Shown: in pieces, positions 1 to 8,839 of the stretch
Layout: every line of letters starts with the position of its first letter
Numbering within the stretch: the first letter of the stretch is position 1
NCBI RefSeq assembly: GCF_013839445.1
Contig: NZ_JACDIT010000001.1
Location: 1,715,935-1,779,934, forward strand
Direction: 5' to 3'
Origin: Chthonobacter albigriseus
GTDB taxonomy: Bacteria > Pseudomonadota > Alphaproteobacteria > Rhizobiales > Pleomorphomonadaceae
DNA: 64,000 nucleotides
Program-made: the position numbers and the translations under genes
The notes under the pieces: generated by a model
What the model was told of the DNA's origin: nothing
Seen by the model: the letters and a program-made list of their open reading frames with translations, nothing else
Databases searched by the model: none

Positions 1-1
1 T

Positions 2-271
2 GTCTCCGCACAGGGGTCAAAGCCGCTGCCCGTTGAAGGGTTCATCGACGTCGCCGAAAACCAGAGGAACCGCGGTTTCGGTGTCATCGTCCATGCGGTG
101 GCCACGAAGGGCCGCATGATGGTGGAGCGCAGTGGTGCCGAGACCGCCTACATCACCAGCCGCTGGTTCGAGCGGGCCGCCAACGATCCGATCATCATCG
201 GCGCCGCGGTTCTTCTCGGACTGCTGATGAGTGTGGTCGAGCTCTTTACGCGGTTGCGGTCGATCGGTTGA
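2..271 (+). CDS. 3' end of an unknown protein with a C-terminal membrane helix (partial)
   Basis: Open from the left edge in the frame starting at base 2 and stopping with TGA at 269-271, giving about 89 residues. The piece has a polar stretch containing FIDVAENQRNRGFG, then one hydrophobic helix (IIIGAAVLLGLLMSVVELF) and a short basic tail, so it probably ends in a single transmembrane anchor with the tail in the cytoplasm. The start lies outside the window. I do not recognise the family. It converges with dnaE2, and only about 46 bp separate the two stop codons. Confidence 0.6.
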   Translation, partial: VSAQGSKPLPVEGFIDVAENQRNRGFGVIVHAVATKGRMMVERSGAETAYITSRWFERAANDPIIIGAAVLLGLLMSVVELFTRLRSIG

Positions 272-317
272 CGGGTGCCGCCAAGCTGCCCACCGTATTG
301 GCGCCCGGCGGGTGCGC

Positions 318-3300
318 TCACTGGAAGTTGCGGCCTTTCGGCATGACTCGGGCGGTGCTGGTGGCGACCTTCTGGAGGTCGTCGGTGATCTCCGGGATTT
401 CCTTGAGGAGGTGGACCATCCGGGGGCGGACCTTGTCGTCGCGACTCTCCTGGATGGGGCGCTTCACCTCGTCGGCGCGGGCGAGCGCGTCGAAGCCGCC
501 GAAGTCGGCGGAGAGGCGCGACAGCATGGCGGTCTCGTCGGCCATCTCCTCCACCACCACGTGGATCACGCCGGCCTCCCGCTGCAGCCGCCCGCGGGCG
601 CGCACGAAGCGGGCGCCGATCACCGTGCCGCGCAGCCGCTCGAACACCTTCGGCCAGACGATCAGGTTGGCGACGCCCGTCTCGTCCTCGATCGTCATGA
701 AGATGACGCCCTTGGCCGATCCCGGCCGTTGCCGCACCAGGACGAGGCCCGCCACGTCGACGGTCCGTCCGGCGGCGAGCACGGCGAGCCGCTCGTTGGG
801 CGCCACGCGCTTGGCGTCGAGCAGCGGCCGCACGAAGGAGACCGGGTGCCCCTTCAGCGACAAGGACAGGAACCGGTAGTCGTTGACCACGTGCTCGCCG
901 AGCGGCATCGGCGGCAGATGGACGTCGGGCTCCCGCTTCGGGCCGGCGGGGGCTGCGACGGCGAACAGCGGCAGCGTCTCCTCGTCGCCGGTGCGCCCCA
1001 GGCCGCGTGCCGCCCACAGGGCGGTCCGCCGGTCGAGGCCGATCGAGCGGAAGCAGTCCGCGTCCGCCAGTCGCTCCAGCACCGCCTTCGGCAGGCCCGT
1101 CCGCAGCCAGACGTCGCGCAGGGAATCGTAGCCCGCCCCGCGCCGCTCCACGACGAGGTGCATGTCGGCCTCCCGCACGCCCTTGATCTGCCGGAAGCCG
1201 AGCCGCACCGCGTGGCTGGACCAGATCGCCCCCTTCATGGCGCGATGGCGGGCGTGCACCCGGTCGGCGGCGTGGCCATCGCGCTCCAGGGCGTTGTCCC
1301 AGTCGGAGCAGTTGACGTCGACCGGCCGGATCTCCACGCCATGGTCCTGCGCGTCGCGCACGATCTGCGCCGGGGCGTAGAAGCCCATCGGCTGGGCATT
1401 CAGCAGCGCGGCGCAGAACACGTCGGGATAGTGGCACTTCAGCCAGGACGAGGCGTAGACCAGGAGCGCGAAGCTCGCCGCGTGGCTTTCCGGAAAGCCG
1501 TATTCGCCGAAGCCCTCGATCTGGCGGAAGCAGCGCTCGGCAAAATCGCGGTCGTAGCCGCGCGCCGCCATGCCCTCGATCATCTTCTGCTGGAACGAGC
1601 CGATGGTGCCCACCTTGCGGAAGGTGGCCATCGCCCGCCGGAGCTTGTCGGCTTCCGACGGCGTGAAGCCGGCCGCGACGATGGCGATCCGCATCGCCTG
1701 CTCCTGGAAGAGGGGCACGCCCATGGTCTTGCCGAGCACGGCTTCGAGCTCCGGCTTGGGGAAGGTCACCGGCTCCAGCCCCTGCCGCCGGCGGAGATAG
1801 GGATGCACCATGTCGCCCTGGATCGGCCCCGGCCGCACGATCGCCACCTCGATGACGAGGTCGTAGAACTTGCGCGGTTTCAGGCGCGGAAGCATCGTCA
1901 TCTGCGCCCGGCTCTCCACCTGGAACACGCCGATCGAATCGGCCCGGCAGAGCATGTCGTAGACGGCCGGGTCCTCCGCAGGGATGCTGGCGAGGCCGAG
2001 CGGCCGGCCGTAGTGCACGGAAAGGAAGTCGAAGGCGCGCCGGATACAGGAGAGCATCCCGAGCGCCAGGATGTCGATCTTCAGGATGCCGAGCAGATCG
2101 AGGTCGTCCTTGTCCCACTCGATGACGGTGCGGTCCTCCATCGCCGCGTTCTCAATCGGCACCACCTCGTCGAGCCGCCCGCGCGTGATCACGAAGCCGC
2201 CCACGTGCTGGGAGAGATGGCGGGGAAAGCCGATCAGCTCCTTGGTCAGCCGGCCGACCTGCGCCACCACCGGATCATCCGGGTCGACCCCGGCCCGCCG
2301 CGCGTCCTCCGGCCGGATCGAGGCGGACGACCAGCCCCAGATCTGGCCGGCGAGCGCCCCGACCGCGTCGTCGGAGAGCCCGAAGGCCTTGCCGACCTCC
2401 CGCACTGCCGACCGGGCGCGGTAGGTGATGACCGTGGCGGCGAGCCCCGCCCGCTCGCGGCCATACTTGGCGTAGATGTACTGGATGACCTCCTCGCGCC
2501 GCTCGTGCTCGAAGTCGACGTCGATGTCGGGCGGCTCCTTGCGCTCAGGGCTGATGAAGCGCTCGAACAGGAGATCGCCCCGCTCCGGATCCACCTCGGT
2601 GATCCCCAGGCAGAAGCAGACCGCCGAATTGGCCGCCGAACCGCGGCCCTGGCAGAGGATGCCCTTGCCCCGCGCGAAGCGCACGATGTCGTGGACGGTC
2701 AGGAAGTAGGGCGCGTACTGGAGCTCGGCGATGATCGCGAACTCGTGCTCCACCGCCTTCTTCACCCGCTCCGGAATGCCAGCGGGATAGCGCCGCGCCG
2801 CGCCCTCAAAGGTGAGCGCCACCAGCGCCGCCTGCGCGCTCGGATGCCCTTCGGTGGGCTCGTCCGGGTATTCGTAGCGGAGTTCGTCGAGCGAGAAGGA
2901 GAGCTCGGCGAGCACCTTGCCGCTCTCGTCCACCGCCTCCGGGACGTCGCGGAACAGCCGCCGCATCTCCGCTTCGCCCTTCAGGTGCCGCTCGGCGTTG
3001 AGCGCCAGCCGCCGGCCGGCCTCCGCCAGCGTGGTGTGCTCGCGGATGCAGGTGACCACGTCGGCGAGCGCCCGCCGTTCCGGCGCGTGGTAGAGCACGT
3101 CGCCCGCCGCCATCAGCGGCACGCGCGCCGCGCGCGCGAGCCGGGCGAGCCGCAGGATGCGCCTCCGGTCGCCGCCGTCGTGCCGGAACGAGGCGGCGAG
3201 CCGAACGTGGCCGGCAAAGGCACCGGCGAGCGCGGCGAGCGTGTCGGTCACCCCGGTAAGCGCCGCCCCGTCGAGACGCGTCGGCGGGATGACGGCAAGG

Positions 3301-3659
3301 TGCGAGCCCTCCCCGTGCGCCAGGAGGTCGCCGAGCTCCAGCCGGCACTCCGCCTTTTCGCTCCGCCGCTTGCCGAGCGTGAGCAGCCGGCAGAGGCGCC
3401 CGTAGGCCGCCCGCGTTTTCGGCCAGGCTGCCACGTCGGGCGTACCGTCGGCGAACGCCAGCCGCACGCCGGGGACGAAGCGGACACCATGGTCCTTGCC
3501 CGCCTGGTGGCCGCGCACGATGCCGGCGAAGCTGTTGCGGTCGGTGATCGCGAAGGCCGCCAGCCCCAGGCCGGCCGCCGCCTCCGCCAGTTCCTCCGGA
3601 TGGGAGGCGCCGGCGAGAAAGGTGAAATTGGAAAGGGCGATCAGCTCCGCGTAGGCCAT
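318..3659 (-). CDS. dnaE2: Error-prone DNA polymerase DnaE2 (SOS mutagenesis)
   Basis: C-family DNA polymerase of 1113 residues, the usual DnaE2 length, which carries out translesion synthesis with ImuA/ImuB in the SOS response. The protein opens with a PHP domain (FTFLAGASHPEEL near residue 12). The catalytic motif PDIDVDF lies at about 377-383, and KIDILALG of the palm follows later. The C-terminal OB-fold region ends in MPKGRNFQ. I chose ATG at 3659 because a longer upstream frame would have to read through the LexA box at 3678-3692. No imuA or imuB lies next to it, whereas many alphaproteobacteria have an imuA-imuB-dnaE2 operon, so this copy seems to be a stand-alone SOS gene. Family is certain; the exact start is likely. 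Confidence 0.95.
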   Translation of the reverse strand: MAYAELIALSNFTFLAGASHPEELAEAAAGLGLAAFAITDRNSFAGIVRGHQAGKDHGVRFVPGVRLAFADGTPDVAAWPKTRAAYGRLCRLLTLGKRRSEKAECRLELGDLLAHGEGSHLAVIPPTRLDGAALTGVTDTLAALAGAFAGHVRLAASFRHDGGDRRRILRLARLARAARVPLMAAGDVLYHAPERRALADVVTCIREHTTLAEAGRRLALNAERHLKGEAEMRRLFRDVPEAVDESGKVLAELSFSLDELRYEYPDEPTEGHPSAQAALVALTFEGAARRYPAGIPERVKKAVEHEFAIIAELQYAPYFLTVHDIVRFARGKGILCQGRGSAANSAVCFCLGITEVDPERGDLLFERFISPERKEPPDIDVDFEHERREEVIQYIYAKYGRERAGLAATVITYRARSAVREVGKAFGLSDDAVGALAGQIWGWSSASIRPEDARRAGVDPDDPVVAQVGRLTKELIGFPRHLSQHVGGFVITRGRLDEVVPIENAAMEDRTVIEWDKDDLDLLGILKIDILALGMLSCIRRAFDFLSVHYGRPLGLASIPAEDPAVYDMLCRADSIGVFQVESRAQMTMLPRLKPRKFYDLVIEVAIVRPGPIQGDMVHPYLRRRQGLEPVTFPKPELEAVLGKTMGVPLFQEQAMRIAIVAAGFTPSEADKLRRAMATFRKVGTIGSFQQKMIEGMAARGYDRDFAERCFRQIEGFGEYGFPESHAASFALLVYASSWLKCHYPDVFCAALLNAQPMGFYAPAQIVRDAQDHGVEIRPVDVNCSDWDNALERDGHAADRVHARHRAMKGAIWSSHAVRLGFRQIKGVREADMHLVVERRGAGYDSLRDVWLRTGLPKAVLERLADADCFRSIGLDRRTALWAARGLGRTGDEETLPLFAVAAPAGPKREPDVHLPPMPLGEHVVNDYRFLSLSLKGHPVSFVRPLLDAKRVAPNERLAVLAAGRTVDVAGLVLVRQRPGSAKGVIFMTIEDETGVANLIVWPKVFERLRGTVIGARFVRARGRLQREAGVIHVVVEEMADETAMLSRLSADFGGFDALARADEVKRPIQESRDDKVRPRMVHLLKEIPEITDDLQKVATSTARVMPKGRNFQ

Positions 3660-3677
3660 GCCGTCCGGACTCGAATT

Positions 3678-3692
3678 GTTCTCACTTTGTTC
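3678..3692 (-). promoter_or_regulatory. LexA (SOS) box before dnaE2
   Basis: The plus strand reads GTTCTCACTTTGTTC, an exact GTTC-N7-GTTC direct repeat, which is the LexA operator of alphaproteobacteria. It lies 19 bp upstream of the dnaE2 ATG, where a repressor would block the promoter or early transcript. The gene itself is a classical SOS target, so match and context agree. Confidence 0.85.
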
Positions 3693-3831
3693 CGATGGAT
3701 TCCAGAGCGCGAGCTTGGAGTCAACCATGCCGTCGGTCGGCATCCCCCCTCCTGCCGGACGAGCGCACCCCCTGGGCCGGACAGGGCCGGCAGTGCTAGG
3801 AAGGGAGCCCGACGCATCGAAGGAGCCCGCC

Positions 3832-4710
3832 ATGTCCACCCTGCCCCGCATCGCCTTTCTCGGCACCGGACTGATGGGCGACCCGATGAGCCGCCGGCTG
3901 CTGAAGGCCGGCTACCCGCTTGCCGCCTGGAATCGCACCCGCGACAAGGCCGAGGCCCTTGCCGCCGCTGGCGCAGCAGTGGCCGACAGCCCGGCCGACG
4001 CCGTGCGCGACGCGGATGTGGTGATCACCATGCTGACCCGCGGCGACACGGTCGCCGACGTGCTCTTCGCCCAAGGCGCGGCAGCGGCCATGCGGCCGGG
4101 GACGGTGGTGATCGACATGAGCTCGATCCGCCCCGACGAGGCCCGCGACCACGCCGACCGCCTGAAGGCGATGGGGATCGACCACCTCGACGCGCCGGTC
4201 TCCGGCGGCACCGTGGGCGCCGCGGAGGGAACGCTGTCCATCATGGCCGGCGGCGACCCGGACCTCTTCGAACGCTTGCGACCGGTGTTCACCGCGATGG
4301 GACGCCCGACGCTGATCGGGCCGTCCGGCAGCGGCCAGATCGCCAAGCTCGCCAACCAGGCGATCGTGGCGACCACCATCGGCGCGGTGGCCGAGGCATT
4401 GGTCTTCGCCGAGCGGGCCGGGGCGGACCCCGCCAAGGTGCGCGACGCGCTCCGCGGCGGCTTTGCCGACAGCCGCATCCTCGACCTCCACGGCGGCCGC
4501 ATGATCGCCCGCACCTTCCAGCCGGGCGGCCGCACCTCCAGCCAGATCAAGGACCTGGAGAACGCAGCGGCCGCCGCAGCTTCGGTCGGCGCCGACATGC
4601 CCTTCGCCACCCTCGCCATGGGCCTCTTCCGCGACCTCCTGGCCCACGCCGGCGACGTCGACCACTCGGGCCTCTGGATCGAGATCGACCGGCGGTCCCG
4701 GGAGGGCTGA
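3832..4710 (+). CDS. NAD(P)-dependent beta-hydroxyacid dehydrogenase (3-hydroxyisobutyrate dehydrogenase family)
   Basis: 292 residues, typical of the family that reversibly oxidises beta-hydroxyacids (3-hydroxyisobutyrate, tartronate semialdehyde and related substrates). The N-terminal Rossmann motif is FLGTGLMGDPM at about 9-19. The substrate signature DAPVSGGTVGA is present near residue 120, and the SGSGQIAKLANQ stretch carries the family's catalytic lysine. The ATG at 3832 follows AAGGAG at good spacing. It is divergent from dnaE2, with the LexA box between them, and seems independent of it. The substrate cannot be told from sequence. Confidence 0.9.
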   Translation: MSTLPRIAFLGTGLMGDPMSRRLLKAGYPLAAWNRTRDKAEALAAAGAAVADSPADAVRDADVVITMLTRGDTVADVLFAQGAAAAMRPGTVVIDMSSIRPDEARDHADRLKAMGIDHLDAPVSGGTVGAAEGTLSIMAGGDPDLFERLRPVFTAMGRPTLIGPSGSGQIAKLANQAIVATTIGAVAEALVFAERAGADPAKVRDALRGGFADSRILDLHGGRMIARTFQPGGRTSSQIKDLENAAAAAASVGADMPFATLAMGLFRDLLAHAGDVDHSGLWIEIDRRSREG

Positions 4711-4805
4711 GCGGAGCGGCCGGGGAACAGATCGCGGCCAGGAGGCGTTCGACGGGCAGATGGATGGGGCGCGACCGATCGCGCCGCAGCAACCCGGAGA
4801 CCGCC

Positions 4806-5555
4806 ATGGCCAACCCAGCGACCCGCCGCGAGACCCTTCACCTCCCCGACCGGCAGGACCGCCGCGGCGGCGCCCCGGCCGAACTCGGCAGCACCGAGCG
4901 CATCGCCACAATCGTCGGCGGCAGCCTGCTGGTCCACTGGGGCCTCCGACGCGGCGGTCTGACCGGACTGTTCGGCACGCTCGCCGGTGGCGCCATCGCC
5001 TGGATGGGCGTCAACGGCCGCACCGCCGGATCCCCCGACGTCGATGAGGGCACCGACCGCTACGCCCGCCTGCGCGGCTTCCGCTCCGTCGCGGCGGAGA
5101 CGCGCACCGTCACGGTCGCCCGCCCGGCCGAGGAGCTGTACCGCTTCTGGCGCGATTTCTCCAACCTTTCCAAGGTGATGGAGCACGTCGAGCGGATCGA
5201 GGTGAAGGACGACCGCCGCTCGCATTGGGTGGTCAATGCGCCGGCGGGCCAGACGGTGGAGTGGGACGCGATCGTCACCGACGACCAGCCCAACCGCCGC
5301 ATCGCCTGGGAAAGCGCCCCGGGCGCCGACATCAGAAACTTCGGCTGGGTGGAGTTCCGCCCCATCCAGGGCGGCCGCACCGAGGTCAAGGCGATGATCG
5401 TCTACGAGCCGCCGGGCGGCGAGATCGGGCGCATGGTCGCCAAACTGTTCGGCGAGGAGCCCGGCGTCCAGCTGGCCGAGGACCTCGCGCGCTTCCGCGA
5501 CACGCTGGAGAAGGGCGGCGCCGGCCCCGCCGCCGCCAAGCCGCGCCCGATGTGA
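4806..5555 (+). CDS. SRPBCC (cyclase/dehydrase-like) protein with N-terminal membrane segment
   Basis: 249 residues. The N-terminal part holds two short hydrophobic, Gly-rich stretches (about 35-75: IATIVGGSLLVHWGLRR and LFGTLAGGAIAWMGV), as in DUF2892-like proteins. From about residue 95 a START/Bet v1-type SRPBCC fold follows (TVTVARPAEELYRFWRDFSN, then W-rich beta strands), matching the COG5637-type integral membrane cyclase/dehydrase proteins. These bind small hydrophobic ligands; the role is generally unknown and often stress-linked. It starts about 95 bp after the dehydrogenase and may be cotranscribed with it. Confidence 0.8.
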   Translation: MANPATRRETLHLPDRQDRRGGAPAELGSTERIATIVGGSLLVHWGLRRGGLTGLFGTLAGGAIAWMGVNGRTAGSPDVDEGTDRYARLRGFRSVAAETRTVTVARPAEELYRFWRDFSNLSKVMEHVERIEVKDDRRSHWVVNAPAGQTVEWDAIVTDDQPNRRIAWESAPGADIRNFGWVEFRPIQGGRTEVKAMIVYEPPGGEIGRMVAKLFGEEPGVQLAEDLARFRDTLEKGGAGPAAAKPRPM

Positions 5556-5590
5556 GGCGACGGATCCCGGCCCTTGCAGACCCGCGAACG

Positions 5591-5619
5591 AAAACGGCCC
5601 GCATCGTCGATGCGGGCCG
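5591..5619 (-). terminator. Rho-independent terminator of rplS
   Basis: A perfect 10-bp stem (CGGCCCGCAT / ATGCGGGCCG) with a 5-nt loop is followed, on the minus strand, by TTTT. It sits 33 bp beyond the rplS stop codon, so it ends the rimM-trmD-rplS transcript. Confidence 0.85.
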
Positions 5620-5651
5620 CTTGTCGAATGGGGGTCGATGGCGCGTACGGA

Positions 5652-6080
5652 TTACTCCGCGGCGACCTTCGCGGCCTGGGTGCTGGCCTTGGCGGCGTCG
5701 TTGAGCTTGCGCGCGCGGGCATTGGTGGCCTCGACGATGCGGGCCGACTTGCCGCGCAGGTCGCGCAGGTAGTAGAGCTTGGCGCGGCGCACCTTGCCGC
5801 GGCGGACGACGTCGACCGAATCGATCATCGGCGAGTAGACCGGGAACACGCGCTCCACGCCCTCGCCGTAGGAGATCTTGCGGACGGTGAAGCTCTCCTG
5901 GAGGCCGCCGCCGTTGCGCGCGATCACCACGCCTTCATAGGCCTGGACGCGGGTACGGGTGCCTTCCGTGACCTTCACGTTGACGCGGACGGTGTCGCCC
6001 GGGCCGAAAGCCGGCAGCTTGCGCTGGGCTTCGATGGTTGCCATCTGCTCGGCTTCGAGCTGCTGGATGATGTTGCTCAT
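5652..6080 (-). CDS. rplS: 50S ribosomal protein L19
   Basis: 142 residues. The core from [13 protein letters not shown] through [27 protein letters not shown] and [16 protein letters not shown] is unmistakably L19, which sits at the 30S-50S interface. The Ala/Lys-rich C-terminal tail of about 25 residues is longer than in E. coli L19 but usual for alphaproteobacteria. It follows trmD after about 190 bp, in the conserved rimM-trmD-rplS order, and is closed by the terminator at 5591-5619. Confidence 0.98.
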   Translation of the reverse strand: MSNIIQQLEAEQMATIEAQRKLPAFGPGDTVRVNVKVTEGTRTRVQAYEGVVIARNGGGLQESFTVRKISYGEGVERVFPVYSPMIDSVDVVRRGKVRRAKLYYLRDLRGKSARIVEATNARARKLNDAAKASTQAAKVAAE

Positions 6081-6271
6081 CGTTCAAGCCTTCTTCATTG
6101 TCGAACAACCAGAGCGCCCGGACCAATCGTCGGTGCGACGGGGGCGAGTTCGTCGTTCTGATCTCGCTTGGAAACAAAGGTGGCGGGTCAATACACGAAC
6201 TAGCCGGCTTTGTCGACCCTCGCGCGCGGCTTTTTCCGCCGGAACACGGTGGCGGCCGGCCCGAGCAGGCG

Positions 6272-6994
6272 TCAGCCGGGATCGCGCTCCCCTGGTCCGC
6301 GTCGGCTGTAGGCCTCCCAGAGATCCGGCCTGCGTTCGCGCGTGACTTTCAGCGCCTCCGTCTTGCGCCAGAGCGCGACCTTGGCATGGTCGCCCGACGT
6401 CAGCACCGGCGGGATCTCCTCGCCTTCGAACAGCGCGGGACGGGTGTACTGCGGATGCTCCAGCAGGCCGGCCTCGTGGCTTTCCGTGTCGCCGGACGTG
6501 TGGTTGCCCATCACGCCGGGCAGCAGGCGGACGACCGCGTCGAGCACCACCAGCGCCGCAACTTCGCCGCCGGAAAGCACGTAGTCGCCGATCGAGACCT
6601 CCGCCAGGCCGCGCCGCTCGACGATCCGATGGTCGACCCCCTCGAACCGGCCGCAAAGGATGACGACGCCCGGCCCGCCGGCCAGTTCGCGCACCCTGGG
6701 CTGTGTCAAAGGACGGCCGCGCGGCGTCATCAGGAGCCGCGGACGGGTGTCGTCCGCCGGCGATACCGCATCGATCGCACGGGCGAGCACATCGGGCCGC
6801 ATCACCATGCCCGGCCCGCCGCCGGCCGGCGTGTCGTCCACGGTCCGGTGCTTGTCGGTGGCGAAATCGCGGATCTGCGTCGCCTCCAGCGACCAGGTGC
6901 CGGACTGGAGGGCCCGGCCGGCGAGGCTGATGCCGAGCGGCCCGGGGAACATCTCCGGGTAGATCGTGAGAACGCTGGCGCGGAAACCCGTCAT
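6272..6994 (-). CDS. trmD: tRNA (guanine37-N1)-methyltransferase TrmD
   Basis: 240 residues. TrmD methylates G37 of tRNAs using S-adenosylmethionine and so prevents +1 frameshifting. Visible family features are [15 protein letters not shown] at the start, [15 protein letters not shown], the knotted SAM-binding segment [11 protein letters not shown] followed by [11 protein letters not shown], and the motif [12 protein letters not shown]. The ATG overlaps the rimM stop (ATGA at 6991-6994), indicating translational coupling. In-frame upstream sequence does not look like TrmD, which supports this start. Confidence 0.97.
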   Translation of the reverse strand: MTGFRASVLTIYPEMFPGPLGISLAGRALQSGTWSLEATQIRDFATDKHRTVDDTPAGGGPGMVMRPDVLARAIDAVSPADDTRPRLLMTPRGRPLTQPRVRELAGGPGVVILCGRFEGVDHRIVERRGLAEVSIGDYVLSGGEVAALVVLDAVVRLLPGVMGNHTSGDTESHEAGLLEHPQYTRPALFEGEEIPPVLTSGDHAKVALWRKTEALKVTRERRPDLWEAYSRRGPGERDPG

Positions 6995-7560
6995 GACCCG
7001 TCCGCCTCGGCGCCCTCCGGCGGCGTGTCCTCGTCGAGGAGCCCGGCGGGCGGATCGATCACCACCCGGCGCCCGGCGATGTCGATGGTGGGCACGGCTG
7101 TGCGCGTGAACGGCACGTAGACCGACTTGGCCCCGGGCCGGGACACCTCCAGGAGATCGTCCGACCCGAAGTTCGGGATCGCCACGACAGTCCCCACCGG
7201 CTCGCCCGCGACGGTCTCCACGGGAAGGCCGAGGAGGTCGGCGTGATAGAACTCGTCCTCCTCCTCCGGCTCCGGCAGCGCGGAACGGTCGACGTAGAGC
7301 TTGGTCCGGTTGAGCTTTTCCGCCTCGGTGCGGTCCTTTACGCCCTCGAAGGCGACCACCAGCATGTCGTCCTTTACCGGCCGCGCCGTTTTCACGACGA
7401 AGCGGCGGCCCTTCTCGTCGAAGAGAGCCCCGTAGTCCTGGAAGGCTTCGGGATCGCCGGTATGGGATTTCACCCGCACCTCGCCCCGGATGCCGTGGGC
7501 GGCGCCGATCTCGGCGAGGAGGATGGGGTCCGCAGGGGGTGAATGAGGATCGTTGGCCAT
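6991..7560 (-). CDS. rimM: Ribosome maturation factor RimM
   Basis: 189 residues. RimM binds S19 and assists 30S head maturation. The RimM N domain begins [18 protein letters not shown], and the PRC-barrel part contains [14 protein letters not shown] and [16 protein letters not shown], ending in the usual acidic tail. ATG at 7560 is preferred over an upstream TTG six codons earlier. Neither has a strong Shine-Dalgarno sequence. In most Hyphomicrobiales rpsP directly precedes rimM; here two unrelated small ORFs come between. Confidence 0.96.
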   Translation of the reverse strand: MANDPHSPPADPILLAEIGAAHGIRGEVRVKSHTGDPEAFQDYGALFDEKGRRFVVKTARPVKDDMLVVAFEGVKDRTEAEKLNRTKLYVDRSALPEPEEEDEFYHADLLGLPVETVAGEPVGTVVAIPNFGSDDLLEVSRPGAKSVYVPFTRTAVPTIDIAGRRVVIDPPAGLLDEDTPPEGAEADGS

Positions 7561-7591
7561 GCGAAGTGCCGACCACAATCAGCTGTCCGTG

Positions 7592-7861
7592 TCAATTCGA
7601 AGAAGCAGTCTCGTCGGCCGACGACGAACGGGGCAATGCAAGGCTATCGGGCATTCGGCGGTCGAAGACCAACTTCTTCAATCCCAGGCCAACCGCTCCT
7701 GCCCACGGCGCGATGGCATAGAATTCTCCATGAGGCGCGAAATTCCACACGGCATCTCCGAGTGCAGCGACGCCCGAAAACAATAGAAAAACACCCAGGT
7801 CGGTTCGGGTTTTCACTCCGGAGCCGAGCGTCTTCCAGTCAAATCCGCCGGCCAATGGCAT
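7592..7861 (-). CDS. Small membrane protein, unknown function
   Basis: 89 residues with two likely hydrophobic segments (LGVFLLFSGVAALGDAVW and FYAIAPWAGAVGLGLKKLVF) and a polar, Ser-rich tail. I recognise no family. It starts 4 bp after the stop of the preceding small ORF, so the two form a pair. Base composition here is visibly more AT-rich than the flanking ribosomal genes, which suggests later insertion. It could be non-coding, but the tight tandem arrangement argues for a real gene. Confidence 0.55.
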   Translation of the reverse strand: MPLAGGFDWKTLGSGVKTRTDLGVFLLFSGVAALGDAVWNFAPHGEFYAIAPWAGAVGLGLKKLVFDRRMPDSLALPRSSSADETASSN

Positions 7862-7865
7862 CCCC

Positions 7866-8123
7866 TCAGCGCTTCGAGCCTGTCAGAAGATGCGTGATAC
7901 TCAAAAGGATACCGATGACGCCCAGCCGCGACGCCATCTGGCGGGACGCACTTGGCTGCGACCGAAACAGGAAAAGCAGCAGCAGAACGATCCCGGCGAA
8001 CGTAATCGCCGGCCATCCGAACCAAGCGAACAACTGCAGACCGATGGATCCGACGACCAGACCAGCAGCCACTAGCGTGGCAACCGGCTCTTCACGGAGG
8101 TAATGAACTGCGATGTTTGACAT
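7866..8123 (-). CDS. Small three-helix membrane protein, unknown function
   Basis: 85 residues with three hydrophobic stretches: VATLVAAGLVVGSIGLQLFAW, a segment rich in Leu (ITFAGIVLLLLFLF) and LGVIGILLSITHLLTG. It begins MSNIAVHYLREEP and looks like a small inner-membrane protein. A weak purine-rich stretch precedes the ATG. It is paired with the next ORF and inserted between rpsP and rimM, a position normally occupied by nothing. I cannot assign a function. Confidence 0.6.
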   Translation of the reverse strand: MSNIAVHYLREEPVATLVAAGLVVGSIGLQLFAWFGWPAITFAGIVLLLLFLFRSQPSASRQMASRLGVIGILLSITHLLTGSKR

Positions 8124-8225
8124 TCGCTACGGACCTGTGAGCACCTCAACAATGTACTTGTAAATTTCGACAAGGCGCAAACGTTTGTCAAGGCGCTCAC
8201 AAGCCGAAGGGATGGTAAAGCAAGA

Positions 8226-8253
8226 AACCCCCAGGCGTTGTCGCCCGGGGGTT
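8226..8253 (-). terminator. Rho-independent terminator after rpsP
   Basis: Inverted repeat AACCCCC-A-GGCG / CGCC-C-GGGGGTT with a TTGT loop and one mismatch. On the minus strand the stem runs into TTTC; on the plus strand it is followed by TTTT, so it could work both ways. It separates ffh-rpsP from the small-ORF/rimM block and implies a separate promoter downstream. Confidence 0.75.
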
Positions 8254-8360
8254 TTGGATAGGTAGCCGCGAGAGAGCAGCGGATACCATCTGAGTACATC
8301 AGCTCAGGCAACGTCCGTCGAAAACGGCACCATTTCGTTGAATGGCGCGCTCCCCGCAGA

Positions 8361-8717
8361 TCACTCCGCGGTGGCGGCGGCCTCGGCCTTGGAGGCGCGC
8401 TCGGCGGCGCGTTCCTTGGCCTTCTCGCCCGGCTCGGCCTTCTTCGGGTTGTTGCGGGCTTCACGCTTCAGGAGGCCGGCGGCGTCGAGGAAGCGCAGCA
8501 CGCGGTCGGTCGGCTGGGCGCCGTGCGACAGCCAGTGCTTGGCGCGGTCGAGGTCGAGCTTGACGCGCTCGGCCGAGTCCTTCGGCTGCAGCGGATCGAA
8601 GGTGCCGATCTTCTCGATGAAGCGGCCGTCACGCGGGGAGCGCGCGTCGGCGATGACGATCGAGTAGTGCGGACGCTTCTTGGCGCCGCCACGGGCGAGA
8701 CGGATCTTCAAGGACAT
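8361..8717 (-). CDS. rpsP: 30S ribosomal protein S16
   Basis: 118 residues. The start [21 protein letters not shown] and the middle [16 protein letters not shown] are diagnostic for S16, an early-binding 30S assembly protein. The C-terminal 35 residues are Ala/Lys/Glu-rich, an extension common in alphaproteobacteria. It follows ffh in the same orientation with about 120 bp between them. A stem-loop terminator about 110 bp after its stop separates it from rimM. Confidence 0.98.
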   Translation of the reverse strand: MSLKIRLARGGAKKRPHYSIVIADARSPRDGRFIEKIGTFDPLQPKDSAERVKLDLDRAKHWLSHGAQPTDRVLRFLDAAGLLKREARNNPKKAEPGEKAKERAAERASKAEAAATAE

Positions 8718-8839
8718 GTCAAACTTCCTTCCAGGTCATCAGTCGGACCGGCATGCCGGTCGGTTGTCATCGGCAGCCCGGATCCGATCCCGGCCGCGTT
8801 CCAGAGGTCCGCAGCGCCGCGCGGGCACTGCGGACGAGC

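Noticed and set aside
231-5555. 1774-residue plus-strand frame running across dnaE2 and the next genes
   Set aside because: It is antisense to dnaE2 for most of its length, with His/Arg/Glu-rich composition typical of a GC-rich shadow frame. Only its last 249 residues, the SRPBCC gene from 4806, are real.
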